17,207 nucleotides of DNA from a bacterium UBA2214 (GTDB lineage: Bacteria > Zhuqueibacterota > Zhuqueibacteria > Residuimicrobiales > Residuimicrobiaceae), in contig DCUM01000151.1 of NCBI GenBank assembly GCA_002327255.1, forward strand, positions 25,426-42,632, given 5' to 3'. Positions 7,101-15,348 of this stretch are shown here, in pieces. A program made the translations under genes and the position numbers. The notes under the pieces are model-generated. The model made no database searches and had not been told where the DNA came from. It saw only the letters and a list, made by a program, of their open reading frames with translations. How positions within the stretch are numbered: position 1 is the stretch's first letter; each line of letters starts with the position of its first letter.

Positions 7101-9234
7101 AGGATTAAGGGTCTTTGTGATTCTGACGTTTGCGATGGCAGGGTGTGCCGCGGCGTCCGGCCGGATATCGGGGCGGGTTCTCGACGCGCACAGCGGCGCG
7201 GCACTGCCGGGGGCCAATGTACAGATCATGGGTTCGGTGTACGGCGCGATTTGCGACGGCCAGGGCTATTTCACCATTCCGGGCGTGCCGGCCGGTCCGC
7301 ATCGTCTCCGCGCCACCTATATCGGTTATCAGCCCGAGATCTATTCCATCCATATGGAGAACGATAAAAAGTCGAGTATCCAGATCAGACTCAAGTCGAC
7401 CGTCATCCAGATGCATCAGGTGGTGGTGACCGGTTCGCGTCAGCCGGAGACCCTGGCCTCGGCCGCGGGGAGTATCAGCGTCATGGATCGCACCTCGATC
7501 CGGCAGCGCAATCTGCTGCGTACGGAAGAGGCCTTGCAGCTGGTGCCCGGCGTCGCCCTGGTGGGCGAGAACATCAACATCCGCGGCGGTTCGGGGTATA
7601 ACCGCCTCGGCGGCAGCCGCATGCTGGTGCTGCTGGACGAGGTGCCGATTCTCACCAGTGATCTCGGCGAGGCCAACTGGAATATCGTCCCCATCACCGA
7701 GATAGAGCGCATGGAAGTGTTAAAGGGCGCGGCTTCCTCGCTCTATGGTTCCGGCGCCCTCAGCGGCGTGGTCAACATGATCACCAAGGCGCCGACGCCT
7801 GCCTGGTCGTTGACATTCCGCCAGGCCTCCGGCATCTACGACGAGCCGTCGGTGCCGGAATGGAAGTGGAGTGACAAGCTGCGTTATTACCACCGCACCG
7901 ATGCGGGGTTGTCGCGCAGCTTCGGGCCGGTTGGTCTGCGTCTGGCGGCGTCGCGGCACCAATCCACCGGCGACCGCGAGAACGGCCGCGTTGAGCGCTG
8001 GTACGTGAGCGGCAAGGCGGCCTGGCAGCTGCCGAATGACGCGATGCTGACCTTCTTTTCGACCTACAGCTGGGAGGATCGCGAGATTTTTCTGCAGTGG
8101 CTGGAGCAGAACCGGGCGTTGAATGTGCCGTCCACCGACCGCGGCGACAGCTACACCCTCAGCGGCTTTGTGGGGTATGCGGTCTATCAGCAGGTCTTTT
8201 CGCCCAAACTTTCGGGCAAGGCACGGCTGTCGTATAATCAGCAACTGGTCGGCGTGCCGTTCAACATCACCAGCGCCTTCACCCCCGCCATTGGCGCCAG
8301 CGGCGAGTGGCAGTTCACCTGGCGGCCCTCGGAACGCCACAGCATTTCGATGGGACTGGATTACAAACGCGATGCGGTCGAATCGGAATACTATGGCAAG
8401 CGCGTCGCCAACGGCATCTCCCCCTATTTTCAGGAAATCTGGACGGTTTCCCAACTGCTGCATTTGAACGCGGGCGTCCGCTGGGACACCTACCAGCTGG
8501 TGGGGGATTCGCTGGAGATGCAGGTCAGTCCCAAGATCGGCTTCAGTTATCAACCCTGGTACGGCACCGTCCTGCATGGCTCCTTCGGCCGCGGCTTTCG
8601 CGCCGCGACCGTGGTGGAGCGTTTCATCACCGCGGGCTCGAAGGATTTCAAGGCGGTACCCAATCCCAAGCTGCAGCCGGAACGCTCCATCCTCGTCGAT
8701 GTGGGCGTGCGCCAGAGCGTCAGCAACTGGGCGTACGGGGAGGTGACCTGGTTTTTCAACCGCTATAAAAACCTCATCGAGCCGACGCTGCTGGCTTCAC
8801 AGTTGAAGGCGCAGTTCATCAACTATCCGGAGGCGCGCATCAGCGGTCTCGAGGTCGAAGGACGCCTGCGTTTCTGGCGCGATCGCCTCAACCTCCAGGC
8901 CACCGCCACCTGGATGGATCCGCGGCAGACCGATACGGATGAAATCCTGCTCTACCGGCCGCGTTTCATCGCGTCGCTGTCGCCTTCCCTGCAGTGGAAC
9001 GGTTTTTCCGCGGGGGCGGATTATCGCACCATGAGCCGGATTGAAAAGGTCGCCGTTTATCCGCTCGATGAACGCGTGCCGACCAGGATCTGGGATGTGC
9101 GCTGCGGCTATCGTTTCGGCAAAATCGATGTGCAGATGGTGGTGCGCAATGCGCTCAACTATAATTACACCGTCTCCGAGCGCGTGCTCGGGGAGATACG
9201 GAATTTCATGTTTTCTGTAAGCGGAGATTTTTGA
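7093..9234 (+). CDS. TonB-dependent outer-membrane receptor with carboxypeptidase-regulatory-like N-terminal domain
   Basis: 713 residues from the ATG at 7093, chosen because it gives a clean signal peptide (MIKGLRVFVILTFAMAG). ATG 7075 is the alternative. Domain order: signal peptide 1-21; a carboxypeptidase-regulatory-like beta-sandwich at about 24-103 (ISGRVLDAHSGAALPGANV, GQGYFTIPGVPAG); a TonB-box-like VVVTGSR near 110-116; a plug at about 118-232 (EALQLVPGVA, INIRGG, VLLDEVPI, IERMEVLKGAASSLYGSGALSGVVNMITK); then a beta-barrel ending in a terminal phenylalanine (SVSGDF). The family imports scarce ligands (siderophores, vitamins, oligosaccharides, peptides) across the outer membrane using TonB-ExbB-ExbD energy. 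The ligand cannot be told from sequence. No tonB/exbBD or SusD gene is in the window. It overlaps its neighbours on both sides (8 nt and 1 nt). Confidence 0.95.
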   Translation: MIKGLRVFVILTFAMAGCAAASGRISGRVLDAHSGAALPGANVQIMGSVYGAICDGQGYFTIPGVPAGPHRLRATYIGYQPEIYSIHMENDKKSSIQIRLKSTVIQMHQVVVTGSRQPETLASAAGSISVMDRTSIRQRNLLRTEEALQLVPGVALVGENINIRGGSGYNRLGGSRMLVLLDEVPILTSDLGEANWNIVPITEIERMEVLKGAASSLYGSGALSGVVNMITKAPTPAWSLTFRQASGIYDEPSVPEWKWSDKLRYYHRTDAGLSRSFGPVGLRLAASRHQSTGDRENGRVERWYVSGKAAWQLPNDAMLTFFSTYSWEDREIFLQWLEQNRALNVPSTDRGDSYTLSGFVGYAVYQQVFSPKLSGKARLSYNQQLVGVPFNITSAFTPAIGASGEWQFTWRPSERHSISMGLDYKRDAVESEYYGKRVANGISPYFQEIWTVSQLLHLNAGVRWDTYQLVGDSLEMQVSPKIGFSYQPWYGTVLHGSFGRGFRAATVVERFITAGSKDFKAVPNPKLQPERSILVDVGVRQSVSNWAYGEVTWFFNRYKNLIEPTLLASQLKAQFINYPEARISGLEVEGRLRFWRDRLNLQATATWMDPRQTDTDEILLYRPRFIASLSPSLQWNGFSAGADYRTMSRIEKVAVYPLDERVPTRIWDVRCGYRFGKIDVQMVVRNALNYNYTVSERVLGEIRNFMFSVSGDF
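9223..9226 (+). promoter_or_regulatory. Shine-Dalgarno GGAG deciding the start at 9234
   Basis: GGAG lies 7 nt before the ATG at 9234, inside the last codons of the receptor gene. It favors ATG 9234 over the in-frame TTG at 9231. The receptor stop and this start share one base (TGATG), a classic reinitiation arrangement. Confidence 0.75.
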
Positions 9235-10910
9235 TGGTGAAACGTCCATTCTTTTATATTTTATTGTTTTTTCTGACGGCCGGTTCTGTCGTGGGGGCGG
9301 AGCTGAAGACGCTGCAACGGAAATATGTGCCCATCAAACTGGCCGGGGCGCGAATTCCGGTCAGTCAGTTCGCCTTTAGCCAATGGCGCGCCTTCCGCTA
9401 CGATGCCACGAATGGCGCCTGGCGGCAGGTCCCTTTCCAGGTGGATTATCGCGATGCGGCCGGTAATTATCACGGTGTACCCGCGCCCACCATTCTGGAT
9501 GCCAATGATGAGCTGCTCTTCATGCCCGAAGACCTCGGCGACCGCGCCCCGGAGAAAGCCTGGCTGGCGGAGAACGGCGTCCGCGCAGCCCGGCGCGTCG
9601 AGCTGGAATTGTCTGAAGCGAGCGATGTGACGCTAAAGGGCTGGCTCTATCTCTATCCGAGCACCACTCAGCCGGCCGGTTATGTTTTCAGGCACGTCAA
9701 CGCCCCCAAAGGGAGCGGCGCGGATACGATCAGCACGCCCGCCTATGTCATGGGCCATAATTTTCATGGCTGGATCGATTATCTCGCCACGGCGCAACAA
9801 CCGCAAATTGATCTCATCGACCGCCTGAAACTGCGCGTGGCCGGGAAAGCGCTCGATCCGAAAATCGGCAATTATGCAGCCACGGAGGACACGCTCAAAG
9901 GCGCGGGTTCGGTCAGTGGCTCCAAAGACTCGACGTATACCTGGTGGCCGGGCGCGGTCCGTATCATCAAGGATGTGCGCATGCGGCTGACCGTGCCGCA
10001 GCTGATGATCATCAACAAAAACATCGATTATCCCCTGTTTTACTACCCCTACTCCATCTCGATCGGCATCAACAACAAGCAGCTGGAGAATGAATTTATT
10101 CTTTCGCTGGCCGGCGCCAAATTGCTGCGCCAATCCCTCGATTTCAGTCCGGCCGCCGCCGGCATGCGCTTTTATACGGATAACAACCGCAACGGGGTGA
10201 GCATCGATGGCGCCCCCGACAACCTCAACACCGCCCTGGCAGCGCAGACCGGCAAGCAGTGGGCCATGGCCAGCGGCGCCCAGGGCACGCTGTTGATGGT
10301 TCTGGAAATGCCCGCCACCAAAAATGGCACGACCGTCCTCTATTATCGCGATGATCTCAACGGCGGCACGGCGGACGAGACGCCGGACAGCGGCGACAAA
10401 CGCTCCTATGGCGATGTCGGGTTGATGGTCAGTGCCAAATCGGGGTCGGGACTCATCACCAACAGCGTCACCATGGGGTTCTCGCTCTATGTGCTTCCCG
10501 AACGCGACCGGGACGCCGATTTTGCCGAGCGCGTTTTCCAGTGGGTGCAGCGGGATCTGCAGGTCAACGCCGTCGTCCTCAACGATCCCGGAACGGGCGT
10601 CGAGATGCCGGCGGCGCAACCCGGCGTTTTCCAGCTCGGCGCCGGTTATCCGAATCCCTTCAATCCGATGCAAACGGGCGTCAACTGGGATATCGCTGCG
10701 CTGCCCGTCGCGCACACCTGCGAGGCGAGGGTGTTCAATCTGCTCGGTCAGCAGGTGGTCTCCTGGCGCGTGGCGGCCGCCAACAGCCGTACGGTTTTAC
10801 ACTGGGACGGCCGCGATCATCGCGGCGCCATGGTGCCGCAGGGCGTCTATTTCCTGCAGGTGCAGTCCGGTGAAAAGAGGGCCATGAACAAGGTGCAGGT
10901 GGTGTACTGA
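9234..10910 (+). CDS. Secreted protein of unrecognised family with C-terminal FlgD-Ig-like sorting domain (paralogue A)
   Basis: A 558-residue protein with a signal peptide (FFYILLFFLTAGSVVGA). The large central part contains PFQVDYR (67-73), DANDELLFMPEDLGD (89-103), a GMRFYTDNNRNGVSIDGAPD block, ASGAQGTL, an LYYRDDLNGG segment and SYGDVG. Many Asp/Asn-rich loops alternate with short strands, suggesting beta-rich modules that may bind calcium (inference). The last 90 residues, starting at YPNPFNP and containing LLGQQVV, WDGRD and GVYFLQVQSGE, form an FlgD-Ig-like fold. In FCB bacteria this is often annotated as a type IX secretion sorting domain, so export to the surface is likely. No catalytic motif was recognised. 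It is the third gene of the lipoprotein/receptor unit and has a paralogue at 15349-17061. Confidence 0.85.
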   Translation: MVKRPFFYILLFFLTAGSVVGAELKTLQRKYVPIKLAGARIPVSQFAFSQWRAFRYDATNGAWRQVPFQVDYRDAAGNYHGVPAPTILDANDELLFMPEDLGDRAPEKAWLAENGVRAARRVELELSEASDVTLKGWLYLYPSTTQPAGYVFRHVNAPKGSGADTISTPAYVMGHNFHGWIDYLATAQQPQIDLIDRLKLRVAGKALDPKIGNYAATEDTLKGAGSVSGSKDSTYTWWPGAVRIIKDVRMRLTVPQLMIINKNIDYPLFYYPYSISIGINNKQLENEFILSLAGAKLLRQSLDFSPAAAGMRFYTDNNRNGVSIDGAPDNLNTALAAQTGKQWAMASGAQGTLLMVLEMPATKNGTTVLYYRDDLNGGTADETPDSGDKRSYGDVGLMVSAKSGSGLITNSVTMGFSLYVLPERDRDADFAERVFQWVQRDLQVNAVVLNDPGTGVEMPAAQPGVFQLGAGYPNPFNPMQTGVNWDIAALPVAHTCEARVFNLLGQQVVSWRVAAANSRTVLHWDGRDHRGAMVPQGVYFLQVQSGEKRAMNKVQVVY

Positions 10911-11072
10911 TGACCATGGCATGCCTTTTCCCGCAGAAGGAAAGCGCCTCGCGGAAAAAGTGCAGAAGCTGTAAAGATCGCGGCGCGTTCTATAAAATCT
11001 GATTGGTTCGTTCCTGGTTGGCGGCGTCTCTTCCCGGCAAAATATTTTAAGAATCGATTGTTTTCATTAAAT

Positions 11073-11076
11073 GAGG
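11073..11076 (+). promoter_or_regulatory. Shine-Dalgarno GAGG deciding the start at 11085
   Basis: GAGG sits 8 nt before the ATG at 11085. It supports that start over the in-frame TTG at 11058, which would place the Shine-Dalgarno inside the coding sequence. The 174-nt gap before this gene (10911-11084) has no recognisable gene and no clear terminator. Confidence 0.7.
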
Positions 11077-11084
11077 ATGATCCC

Positions 11085-12776
11085 ATGAACGTGACTTTAG
11101 CGAGCTTGACCCTTGACAGTCTGTTGAAAAATTCCGCCCAGAACTATCCCAACCATATCGCCCTGGGTGAAGTGGATGGTGTCTCCATCACCTACAGCGC
11201 CTTGCAGGACAAGGTGCATGTCATCTCCGGGTTGCTCTCCGGGCAGGGCATCGTGAGCGGGGACCGGGTGGCCATCCTCAGTGAGAACAAACCGCAGTGG
11301 GGCATCGCCTATTTTGCCATCACCACCATGGGGGCCGTGGTGGTGCCCATCCTGCCCGATTTTACCACCGCCGAAGTGCAGCACATCATTCGCCATTCCG
11401 GCGCCAAGGCGATTTTTGTCTCGGAGAAATTGTACAGCAAAATCGAGGATGAATTCGAATCGTCGCTGCGTTCGGTTTTTATCATCGAGGATTTTTCCAT
11501 GGTTCCCTTGTCGACCAAGGGCGACAAGTTGAAAGAATTCATCGAGCAGGGCAGCATCGAATTCGACAAATTCAAAGAGGCTGCCAGGCGTTTGGCCGGA
11601 CGCAGCAAAGAGGTTCAGGAAGAGGATCTGGCGTCCATCATCTACACCTCCGGCACCACCGGCCATTCCAAGGGCGTCATGCTCACCCACAAAAATATCG
11701 TTTCCGACGCCATCGCCACCACCGGGATTATCGATATCAACCACAGCGACCGGCTGTTGTCGATTCTGCCGTTATCCCATGCCTATGAATGCACGCTGGG
11801 ACTGGTATTGGTGCTGCTGGTGGGCGCTGCGGTCTATTATGTCGATAAACCGCCGACGGCCCGCGTGCTGACCCCGGCGCTGCAGAGCGTCAAACCCACC
11901 ATCATGTGCTCCGTACCGCTGGTCATTGAAAAGATTTTCAAGACGCGCATTCTGCCGCAGTTCACGCAAAAGCGTGTGGTGCGGGGACTGTACCAGGTGC
12001 GATTCATGCGCCGGACGCTGCACCGCGCTGCCGGCAAAAAACTGCTGCGATTCTTCGGCGGTGAACTGCGCAGTTTTTGCATCGGCGGCGCCTCGCTGGC
12101 GCCCGATGTCGAGCACTTTTTACGCGAAGCGCACTTTCCCTATGCCATCGGTTACGGACTCACCGAAACTTCGCCCCTGATCGCAGGGACCGATCCCGCC
12201 GGAACGGTGCTGCGCTCCACCGGCAAGCCGCTTCCGGGCACCGAAATCCGCATCGAAAATCCCAATCCCCACACCGGCGAGGGTGAAATCCTGGTACGCG
12301 GTCCCATGGTGATGCAGGGATATTACAAGGATCCGGAGCGCACGGCGCTGGTGATGGGTGATGAAGGCTGGTTTCGCACCGGCGACCTCGGGGCTTTCGA
12401 TGAGAACGGTTACCTCTATATCAAGGGGCGGCTCAAAAACATGATCCTCGGTCCCAGCGGCGAGAATATTTATCCCGAGGAGATCGAGGCTGTCCTGAAT
12501 GAAGAATCGGATGTGCTGGAATCTCTGGTGTTTGAACAAAACGGTCAACTGATCGCCCGTATTTTTCTCAACTATGAGGAGCTCGATCAGGCCTTTTCTT
12601 CCATGAAATTGAGCGATTCCGAGATCAAGGAGAAGATTCAACAGCGGCTTGAAGAGATTCGCCAGCGCGTCAACAGCCAGGTCAAACCCTTCTCGCGCAT
12701 CAACAAGATCATCGAACAGACCGAGCCCTTTGACAAGACGCCGACCCAGAAGATCAAACGTTATCTCTACATATAG
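11085..12776 (+). CDS. Long-chain fatty acyl-CoA ligase (AMP-forming, ANL superfamily)
   Basis: 563 residues from the ATG at 11085. The adenylate-forming motifs are in order: phosphate-binding loop YTSGTTGHSKG (187-197), YGLTETSP, GEGEILVRGPMVMQGYY, the hinge region GWFRTGDLGAFDENGYLYIKGR, SGENIYPEEIE, and the C-terminal KTPTQKIKR carrying the adenylation lysine (about residue 556). This organisation and length fit bacterial long-chain acyl-CoA synthetases, which activate fatty acids through acyl-AMP to acyl-CoA at the cytoplasmic membrane. Chain-length preference cannot be read. The tail between the hinge and the end is rich in charged helices (KLSDSEIKEKIQQRLEEIRQ). The next gene starts 11 nt downstream, and its Shine-Dalgarno overlaps this stop codon. 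Confidence 0.94.
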   Translation: MNVTLASLTLDSLLKNSAQNYPNHIALGEVDGVSITYSALQDKVHVISGLLSGQGIVSGDRVAILSENKPQWGIAYFAITTMGAVVVPILPDFTTAEVQHIIRHSGAKAIFVSEKLYSKIEDEFESSLRSVFIIEDFSMVPLSTKGDKLKEFIEQGSIEFDKFKEAARRLAGRSKEVQEEDLASIIYTSGTTGHSKGVMLTHKNIVSDAIATTGIIDINHSDRLLSILPLSHAYECTLGLVLVLLVGAAVYYVDKPPTARVLTPALQSVKPTIMCSVPLVIEKIFKTRILPQFTQKRVVRGLYQVRFMRRTLHRAAGKKLLRFFGGELRSFCIGGASLAPDVEHFLREAHFPYAIGYGLTETSPLIAGTDPAGTVLRSTGKPLPGTEIRIENPNPHTGEGEILVRGPMVMQGYYKDPERTALVMGDEGWFRTGDLGAFDENGYLYIKGRLKNMILGPSGENIYPEEIEAVLNEESDVLESLVFEQNGQLIARIFLNYEELDQAFSSMKLSDSEIKEKIQQRLEEIRQRVNSQVKPFSRINKIIEQTEPFDKTPTQKIKRYLYI

Positions 12777-12787
12777 GAGTTGGCATC

Positions 12788-13639
12788 ATGGATCATTACA
12801 TGCCGTGGACGACCGATATCATCGTCTCTGCGTTGCGCTCCGGGTTGCGCATCCTGCTCATCGTCATCATCACCCTGCTGATTCACCGGGCGATCCGCAC
12901 GTTATCGAGACGCCTGGCCCAATTCATCAGCCGCCAGGAGTATGATGCGGAATCGGTCAAACGCGCGGAGACGTTGTCCATCGTCATCCGGCATACCTTG
13001 TCGGTGGTTGTCTTCCTCGTCGCCACCATCACGGTCCTCAGTGAACTGGGGATTCAAATCGGCCCCGTGCTCGCCGCGGCCGGCATTGCCGGTATTGCCG
13101 TCGGTTTTGGGGCGCAGAGCCTGATCAAGGATGTGATCAATGGTTTCTTCATCCTCGCCAATGATCAAATCCGCGTCGGCGATGTCATCCAGGCGGCGGG
13201 CAAGAGCGGGAGTGTGGAGCAGGTCAGTCTGAAAATGACCGTGCTGCGCGACATTGCCGGGAACGTTCATTTCATCCCCAATGGCGCCATCGATATTGTC
13301 ACCAATATGACCAAAGAATACTCGCGCTATGTGGCCGATATCGGAATCACCTATAGCCAGGATATGGACCGGGCTGTCGAGATCATTGCGAGCGTTGACG
13401 AAGCGTTGCGCGCCGATGCAGAGTACGGCAGCGATATTCTGGAGCGCATCGAGATTCAGGGACTGGATCGCTTCGCCGATTCGTCGGTCATCATCCGCGC
13501 GCGCATCACGACCAGTCCCGGACAGCAGTGGCGCATCGGCCGCGAATTCAACCGGCGACTAAAAATCGCCTTTGATGAGAAGGGTATTGAATTTCCGTTT
13601 CCGACGCGTACGGTGTATCAGGTCAGGGGCGAGAATTAG
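12788..13639 (+). CDS. Small-conductance mechanosensitive channel (MscS family)
   Basis: A 283-residue protein of the basic MscS length. Three transmembrane segments are visible: about 10-36, 64-87 and 90-123. The third is the pore helix with the Gly/Ala-rich GPVLAAAGIAGIAVGFGAQS followed by the signature LIKDVINGFFILANDQIRVGD. The beta domain follows (VEQVSLKMTVLRDIAGNVHFIPNG), then the alpha/beta C-terminal domain (GIEFPFPTRTVYQ). It releases solutes when membrane tension rises. The start is well supported by AGGAG (12775-12779), 8 nt before the ATG and overlapping the ligase stop, so the two genes form a coupled pair. A ligase-channel pairing could reflect envelope-lipid homeostasis, but that is only inference. 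Confidence 0.95.
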   Translation: MDHYMPWTTDIIVSALRSGLRILLIVIITLLIHRAIRTLSRRLAQFISRQEYDAESVKRAETLSIVIRHTLSVVVFLVATITVLSELGIQIGPVLAAAGIAGIAVGFGAQSLIKDVINGFFILANDQIRVGDVIQAAGKSGSVEQVSLKMTVLRDIAGNVHFIPNGAIDIVTNMTKEYSRYVADIGITYSQDMDRAVEIIASVDEALRADAEYGSDILERIEIQGLDRFADSSVIIRARITTSPGQQWRIGREFNRRLKIAFDEKGIEFPFPTRTVYQVRGEN

Positions 13640-14169
13640 CACCCCCCGGATTACCTGAAAACATCACGAGGCACACCGCCTTCATGGGGGGATTTGAACC
13701 CGGGAATGGCTGGTGTATTGAAACCAACGCATGGCCGGTGCTGCAAACGCGATCATGAGCCGGTCGATTCATCCCCTTTCCGCAAGCTGCCGGTTTTGGG
13801 GCGTGCAGAAAAGGAGGAAAAAATCGCTCAATTCAGATCGTTGATCAGTGGAGTCCCGACGCCAGGAGCCTGCCGGAATTGAGAGTTGGCAATTTTATAA
13901 TAATATGATTTATTGAGGCTTGGAAACCCAATGCCTGAAATCGCACCATGGTAAAATCAAACACTTGCGGTTTAAATCCGGCAGACTCCTGAAAAGGATG
14001 GGGTCTCCTATAGCATTAATTTAAAATATTCTGGAAGCCATAACGGTTGAGGATCAATCTCAACGCTTATACTCTATTTTTTGAGGACAATTGATTAAAT
14101 TTATATCGTCTTCTCTTCGATACTGGGACCGTAGTGATCGTTGATGATTTGTGAAAAAATAACGAGAGT
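13640..14169. other. 530-bp intergenic region without a recognisable gene
   Basis: The left third is GC-rich, while 13890-14165 turns AT-rich. No frame gives a recognisable product. Visible structure: an 8-bp inverted repeat (13827-13834 with 13876-13883, listed separately) and a GTTGAG/CTCAAC stem (14046-14051 with 14059-14064) without a following T-run. The AT-rich part probably holds the promoter of the PLP-enzyme operon. TTGAGG and TATATC words occur near 14080-14107, but spacing is not convincing. Confidence 0.55.
13827..13883. repeat. Inverted repeat CTCAATTC / GAATTGAG with 41-nt spacer
   Basis: CTCAATTC (13827-13834) and GAATTGAG (13876-13883) are perfectly complementary arms. The spacer contains a GATC-GTT-GATC mini-palindrome. 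It could be a stem-loop RNA, a regulator site or an element remnant. No known family was recognised. Confidence 0.35.
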
Positions 14170-15321
14170 ATGGTGATGGAATTCACCTTGCCGGCTTATG
14201 GCACGACCTATCGCATCGCCGATCCCGGGGCGATCATGACCCCGCGACTGCTGGTGTGGCAGGAGCGCGTGGCCGGCAACATCGACACCATGCGGGAGAT
14301 GCTGCAGCGGGTGCGTCCCGGCGCCGATCTCTCTCTGCTCTGTCCCCACGTCAAGACCCACAAGTCGGCGTGGGTGACGCGGCAGCTGATGGCGGCGGGC
14401 GTACGGCGTTTCAAGGCGACGCTCAACGAGGTCGATATGCTGCTGGCCTGTGGCGTCAAAGAGATTTTTGTCGCCTATCCGCTGCCGGGTGCGCAGGCGC
14501 AGTGGCTGGCGCAGCGCATGGCCGCGCACCGCGGGGTGCAGTTTCATGTTCAGATCGCGCATGCGGCGCACGCGGCGGTGTGGACGGCCCTGGCCAGGCA
14601 GTACGAATTCGATGTCTCCTGTTTTCTCGATCTGGATGTGGGCATGGGGCGCACCGGCATTGCCGCGGAGAGGGCTTTTGAACTCTATCAGGCGGTCAGC
14701 CCTCTCCATGGCTTGCGGTTCGCGGGCCTGCACGCCTACGACGGCCATAACTATCAAGCGACGCTGGATGAACGCCGCGAGATCACCCGCGAGAGCATGG
14801 AGCGGTTGCTGGCGGCAATGACCCGTTTCAGTGCCCATCGGGTGGCGGTTCCGCGGGTGGTGGTTGCTGGCACGCCCGGCTTCTGGCCTGATTTCGAATA
14901 TTTGAGCACACGGCCATTACAGGCGGAACTGTGGCTGTCGCCGGGCACCTGGGTGTTGTTCGATACCACCTGCGGCCGGATCATGCCGCACACGTTTACG
15001 CCCGCGGCGCTCATTCTCGCCCAGGTGGTTGACCAGACCGCACCTGAGCGGCGCACGTTGAATCTGGGTCACAAACGCTGGGCCGTGGATCAGGGGCCGG
15101 TGGAGGAATTCAGCCTGCCCGGCGTGCGGGCGGTGAAATGGAGCGAGGAACACACCGTGATTGAGGTCGCCGCTGATAGCGGGTTGCAGATCGGCGATTA
15201 TCTGGCGATCGTGCCGCGGCATGTCTGTTCGACGGTCAATTTGTGGGAATATTTCACGTTGATCGGTGCGCAGGGGGAAATTATCATGGAACGATGTCCC
15301 GTCGAGGCGCGCAATCGCTGA
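14170..15321 (+). CDS. Fold-type III PLP enzyme, D-threonine aldolase / D-serine dehydratase-like
   Basis: A 383-residue protein. The N-terminal alanine-racemase-like TIM barrel opens with TPRLLVWQERVAGNI and the PLP-lysine motif HVKTHK (Lys62). Inner barrel motifs follow: LDLDVGMGRTG, FAGLHAYDGHN and VVAGTPGFWP. The C-terminal beta domain ends with PRHVCSTVNLW, where His351 and Cys353 occupy the metal-ligand positions of this family. A His-X-Cys pair is what eukaryotic-type D-serine dehydratases use for zinc, whereas characterised D-threonine aldolases have His-X-Asp, so a dehydratase/ammonia-lyase-type activity on a D-3-hydroxyamino acid is somewhat more likely. Cytosolic: no signal peptide. 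The Shine-Dalgarno is weak (GAGAG directly before the ATG), and ATG 14176 is an alternative start. The next gene, secreted paralogue B, begins 27 nt downstream. Confidence 0.88.
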   Translation: MVMEFTLPAYGTTYRIADPGAIMTPRLLVWQERVAGNIDTMREMLQRVRPGADLSLLCPHVKTHKSAWVTRQLMAAGVRRFKATLNEVDMLLACGVKEIFVAYPLPGAQAQWLAQRMAAHRGVQFHVQIAHAAHAAVWTALARQYEFDVSCFLDLDVGMGRTGIAAERAFELYQAVSPLHGLRFAGLHAYDGHNYQATLDERREITRESMERLLAAMTRFSAHRVAVPRVVVAGTPGFWPDFEYLSTRPLQAELWLSPGTWVLFDTTCGRIMPHTFTPAALILAQVVDQTAPERRTLNLGHKRWAVDQGPVEEFSLPGVRAVKWSEEHTVIEVAADSGLQIGDYLAIVPRHVCSTVNLWEYFTLIGAQGEIIMERCPVEARNR

Positions 15322-15336
15322 ACGGGGCGTCGCCGG

Positions 15337-15342
15337 AAGGAG
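15337..15342 (+). promoter_or_regulatory. Strong Shine-Dalgarno AAGGAG for the 15349 start
   Basis: AAGGAG lies 6 nt before the ATG at 15349. It decides against the in-frame ATG at 15364, which would otherwise give the more usual short signal-peptide n-region. Confidence 0.75.
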
Positions 15343-15348
15343 TATCCA

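Noticed and set aside
13686..13704. tRNA T-arm-like sequence on the minus strand (GGTTCAAATCC)
   Set aside because: Only three base pairs form in the T-stem, and no acceptor, D-arm or anticodon arm can be folded around it.
13694..13882. A 62-codon plus-strand frame
   Set aside because: Unusual composition, no Shine-Dalgarno, no recognisable domain, and it overlaps the inverted repeat at 13827-13883.
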